Shown here: positions 23,565 through 24,689 of the stretch, piece by piece | Layout: every line of letters begins with the position of its first letter | Numbering within the stretch: the first letter of the stretch is position 1 | From: Chloroflexota bacterium | Lineage (GTDB): Bacteria; Chloroflexota; Anaerolineae; UBA4142 | DNA length: 24,689 nt | NCBI GenBank assembly: GCA_023380675.1 | Contig: JAMCRS010000094.1 | Span: forward strand, 1,312 to 26,000 | Direction of reading: 5' to 3' | Notes under the pieces: model-generated | Told to the model about the DNA's origin: nothing | The model's database searches: none | What the model saw: only the letters and a program-made list of their open reading frames with translations | Position numbers and translations under genes: made by a program

Positions 23565-24128
23565 ATGTTCACTAGCAAATGGGCAATTGTTTTGATCGTG
23601 GCGATGATCGCCGCGGCCGCGCTCGCCGGCTGCGCCTCGGCGACTCCAACCGCGGCGCCGCCGACCGCCGCGCCTACGGCTGTCCCGCCAACCAGCGCGC
23701 CAGCCGCCGGCGCCGCGCCGACTTCGGCCGAGAGCTCGGAGAGCGGCCCGCCGGTTCCGAACTGCAGCGTGTCCGACTGCACCAAAACTGGGCCCGCCAT
23801 AACCCAGAACTTGAAGGGCGATGTGACGGCGGGTGAGAAGGTGTTTGCGGACAACTGCGCCAAGTGCCACGGAGACCAGGGCAAGGTGGGCATCGATAAT
23901 CCTGGCTCGACCGACGGGACGGTCCCGTCCCTCAATCCGATCGACCCCGGGTTCAGCACTAAAGATCCCACGGCCTTCGCGGCTCAGATCGACGCGTTCG
24001 TCGAACATGGCTCGACGCCCGACGGTACGAGCCCCAAGAACGTAATGGACGCGTGGGGTGACAGCGGCAAGCTGACACCGCAGCAAATCGCGGATGTCAT
24101 CTCGTACGTAATGAGTTTGAACAAATAA
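23565..24128 (+). CDS. Monohaem cytochrome c lipoprotein
   Basis: The ATG at 23565 follows AAAAGGAGG. Residues 1-22 are a lipoprotein signal ending in ALAGC (C23). A linker rich in Ala, Pro and Thr follows to about residue 65, resembling that of the ABC binding protein at 5106. The domain has one haem motif, CAKCH (C98, C101, H102), and a C-terminal cytochrome helix (LTPQQIADVISYVMSLNK). Two additional cysteines at about 67 and 72 (NCSVSDC) could form a disulfide. It is probably tethered outside the membrane and carries electrons from the quinol complex onwards to an oxidase or reductase not encoded here. It is separated from the dihaem gene by 109 bp without a clear promoter. Confidence 0.92.
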   Translation: MFTSKWAIVLIVAMIAAAALAGCASATPTAAPPTAAPTAVPPTSAPAAGAAPTSAESSESGPPVPNCSVSDCTKTGPAITQNLKGDVTAGEKVFADNCAKCHGDQGKVGIDNPGSTDGTVPSLNPIDPGFSTKDPTAFAAQIDAFVEHGSTPDGTSPKNVMDAWGDSGKLTPQQIADVISYVMSLNK

Positions 24129-24182
24129 CCGTTCGGCTTGCAGGCTGCGCGTTCCGACGTGGAGTGATGCGCCGTCAAGTGC

Positions 24183-24219
24183 AATGTGCGGCAGGTTGGC
24201 AGCCTGCCGCACATTTTTT
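24183..24219 (+). terminator. Intrinsic terminator of the respiratory operon
   Basis: A perfect 13-bp stem (24183-24195 with 24203-24215) with a 7-nt loop ends in six T residues (24214-24219). It lies 55 nt after the last cytochrome gene and marks the end of the operon. Confidence 0.9.
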
Positions 24220-24256
24220 CACGTCGCCTGAGTGGCCCGGTTGAACTGTTGGCGCC

Positions 24257-24284
24257 TTGACAACGCGTCGACCGGTCATATACT
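24257..24284 (+). promoter_or_regulatory. Strong sigma70-like promoter for the MFS gene
   Basis: A perfect TTGACA (24257-24262), a 16-nt spacer and TATACT (24279-24284, five of six matches) place the transcription start near 24291, about 53 nt before the MFS start codon. Confidence 0.7.
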
Positions 24285-24343
24285 TGACGCACACATTACA
24301 GCACACGGATCACACCACATGAATCTGCATTCTGCACGTGAAT

Positions 24344-24689
24344 ATGAGCGAAATGTCTAGCGCGTTGAGGCGTTACGGACAGAACACTTTCTCTTCGCTG
24401 TCGGTACGCAACTATCGACTCTACTACATCGGCCAGATCATCTCTACGTCCGGCACGTTCATGCAATCGGTCGCACAGGCGTGGCTGGTGCTGCAAATAT
24501 CGAATTCGGGAACCGCGCTGGGAGTCGTGACCGCGCTGCAATACCTGCCGATGCTCGTATTCGGTCCCTATGGGGGCCTTATCGCCGATCGCTTTTCAAA
24601 GCGGAAACTGCTTCTCATCACGCAGACCTCGTTCGGCGTTCTCGCGTTGGTCCTGGGCGTATTGGTCGCCGGCGGTTGGGTCCAACTCT
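24344..24689 (+). CDS. MFS transporter, N-terminal part (cut by window end)
   Basis: The frame is open from the ATG at 24344 to the window edge, giving 115 residues without a stop. It starts MSEMSSALRRYGQNTFSSL and continues SVRNYRLYYIGQIIS, SVAQAWLVLQIS, LGVVTALQYLPMLVFGPYGG. This is the start of MFS proteins of the EntS/MFS_3 type. The loop 2-3 signature appears as GGLIADRFSKRKLL, where the GxxxDRxxxR/K pattern of the superfamily is kept. Three hydrophobic segments are visible. The ribosome binding site is weak; a GTG two codons upstream is possible, and a TGA lies in frame at 24320-24322. It has its own promoter. The substrate, probably an exported small molecule or drug, is unknown. Confidence 0.85.
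   Translation, partial: MSEMSSALRRYGQNTFSSLSVRNYRLYYIGQIISTSGTFMQSVAQAWLVLQISNSGTALGVVTALQYLPMLVFGPYGGLIADRFSKRKLLLITQTSFGVLALVLGVLVAGGWVQL

Overview
The window looks like a piece of a high-GC Chloroflexota-type chromosome, probably environmental. The lineage call is inference. It rests on lipoproteins with Thr/Ala/Pro linkers directly after the lipobox, on split cytochrome b genes in a Rieske operon that also carries an Fe-S flavoprotein, on tandem DUF362 genes beside a polyferredoxin, and on abundant palindromic intergenic repeats. No rRNA, tRNA, CRISPR array or transposase was seen.

Layout. (1) 1-4043: two secreted proteins of unknown process. One has an internally duplicated unnamed domain and the other is a putative HExxH zinc peptidase. 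They are followed by a small ORF and by a frameshifted, truncated relic of a second copy of the peptidase. (2) 4046-9990: a FadR-type GntR regulator with its own promoter, then a complete branched-chain amino acid type ABC importer (binding lipoprotein, LivH, LivM, LivG, LivF) whose cistrons mostly overlap by ATGA. A perfect 21-bp bidirectional terminator closes it at 10021-10067. (3) 10066-15611, minus strand: two Tat/lipoprotein DUF362 proteins, a DUF6599-like lipoprotein and a six-cluster NapH/NapG-like membrane polyferredoxin. This unit starts from a good promoter. Its ~150-nt leader ends in a terminator hairpin that competes with a visible antiterminator pairing. A palindromic 48-bp tandem array lies inside the unit. 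(4) 15659-16185: an NmrA-like gene relic and a MITE-like inverted repeat. (5) 16194-18585: a two-component system whose sensor has two CxxCH haem motifs in its extracytoplasmic domain, ended by a strong terminator. (6) 18704-24219: a respiratory operon made of a glutamate-synthase-like FAD/Fe-S oxidoreductase, cytochrome b N-half, cytochrome b C-half, Rieske protein, dihaem cytochrome c and monohaem lipoprotein cytochrome c, ended by a terminator. (7) 24257-end: a strong promoter and the start of an MFS transporter cut by the window edge.

How the genes may work together. The centre and right of the window form a redox region. The quinol complex passes electrons to c-type cytochromes, and the neighbouring haem-containing sensor kinase may read periplasmic redox state, oxygen or nitrogen oxides and control it. 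The DUF362/DUF6599/polyferredoxin operon looks like a second transmembrane electron-transfer module of unknown substrate. Its attenuator-like leader and its undefined function make it the best candidate here for an undescribed system.
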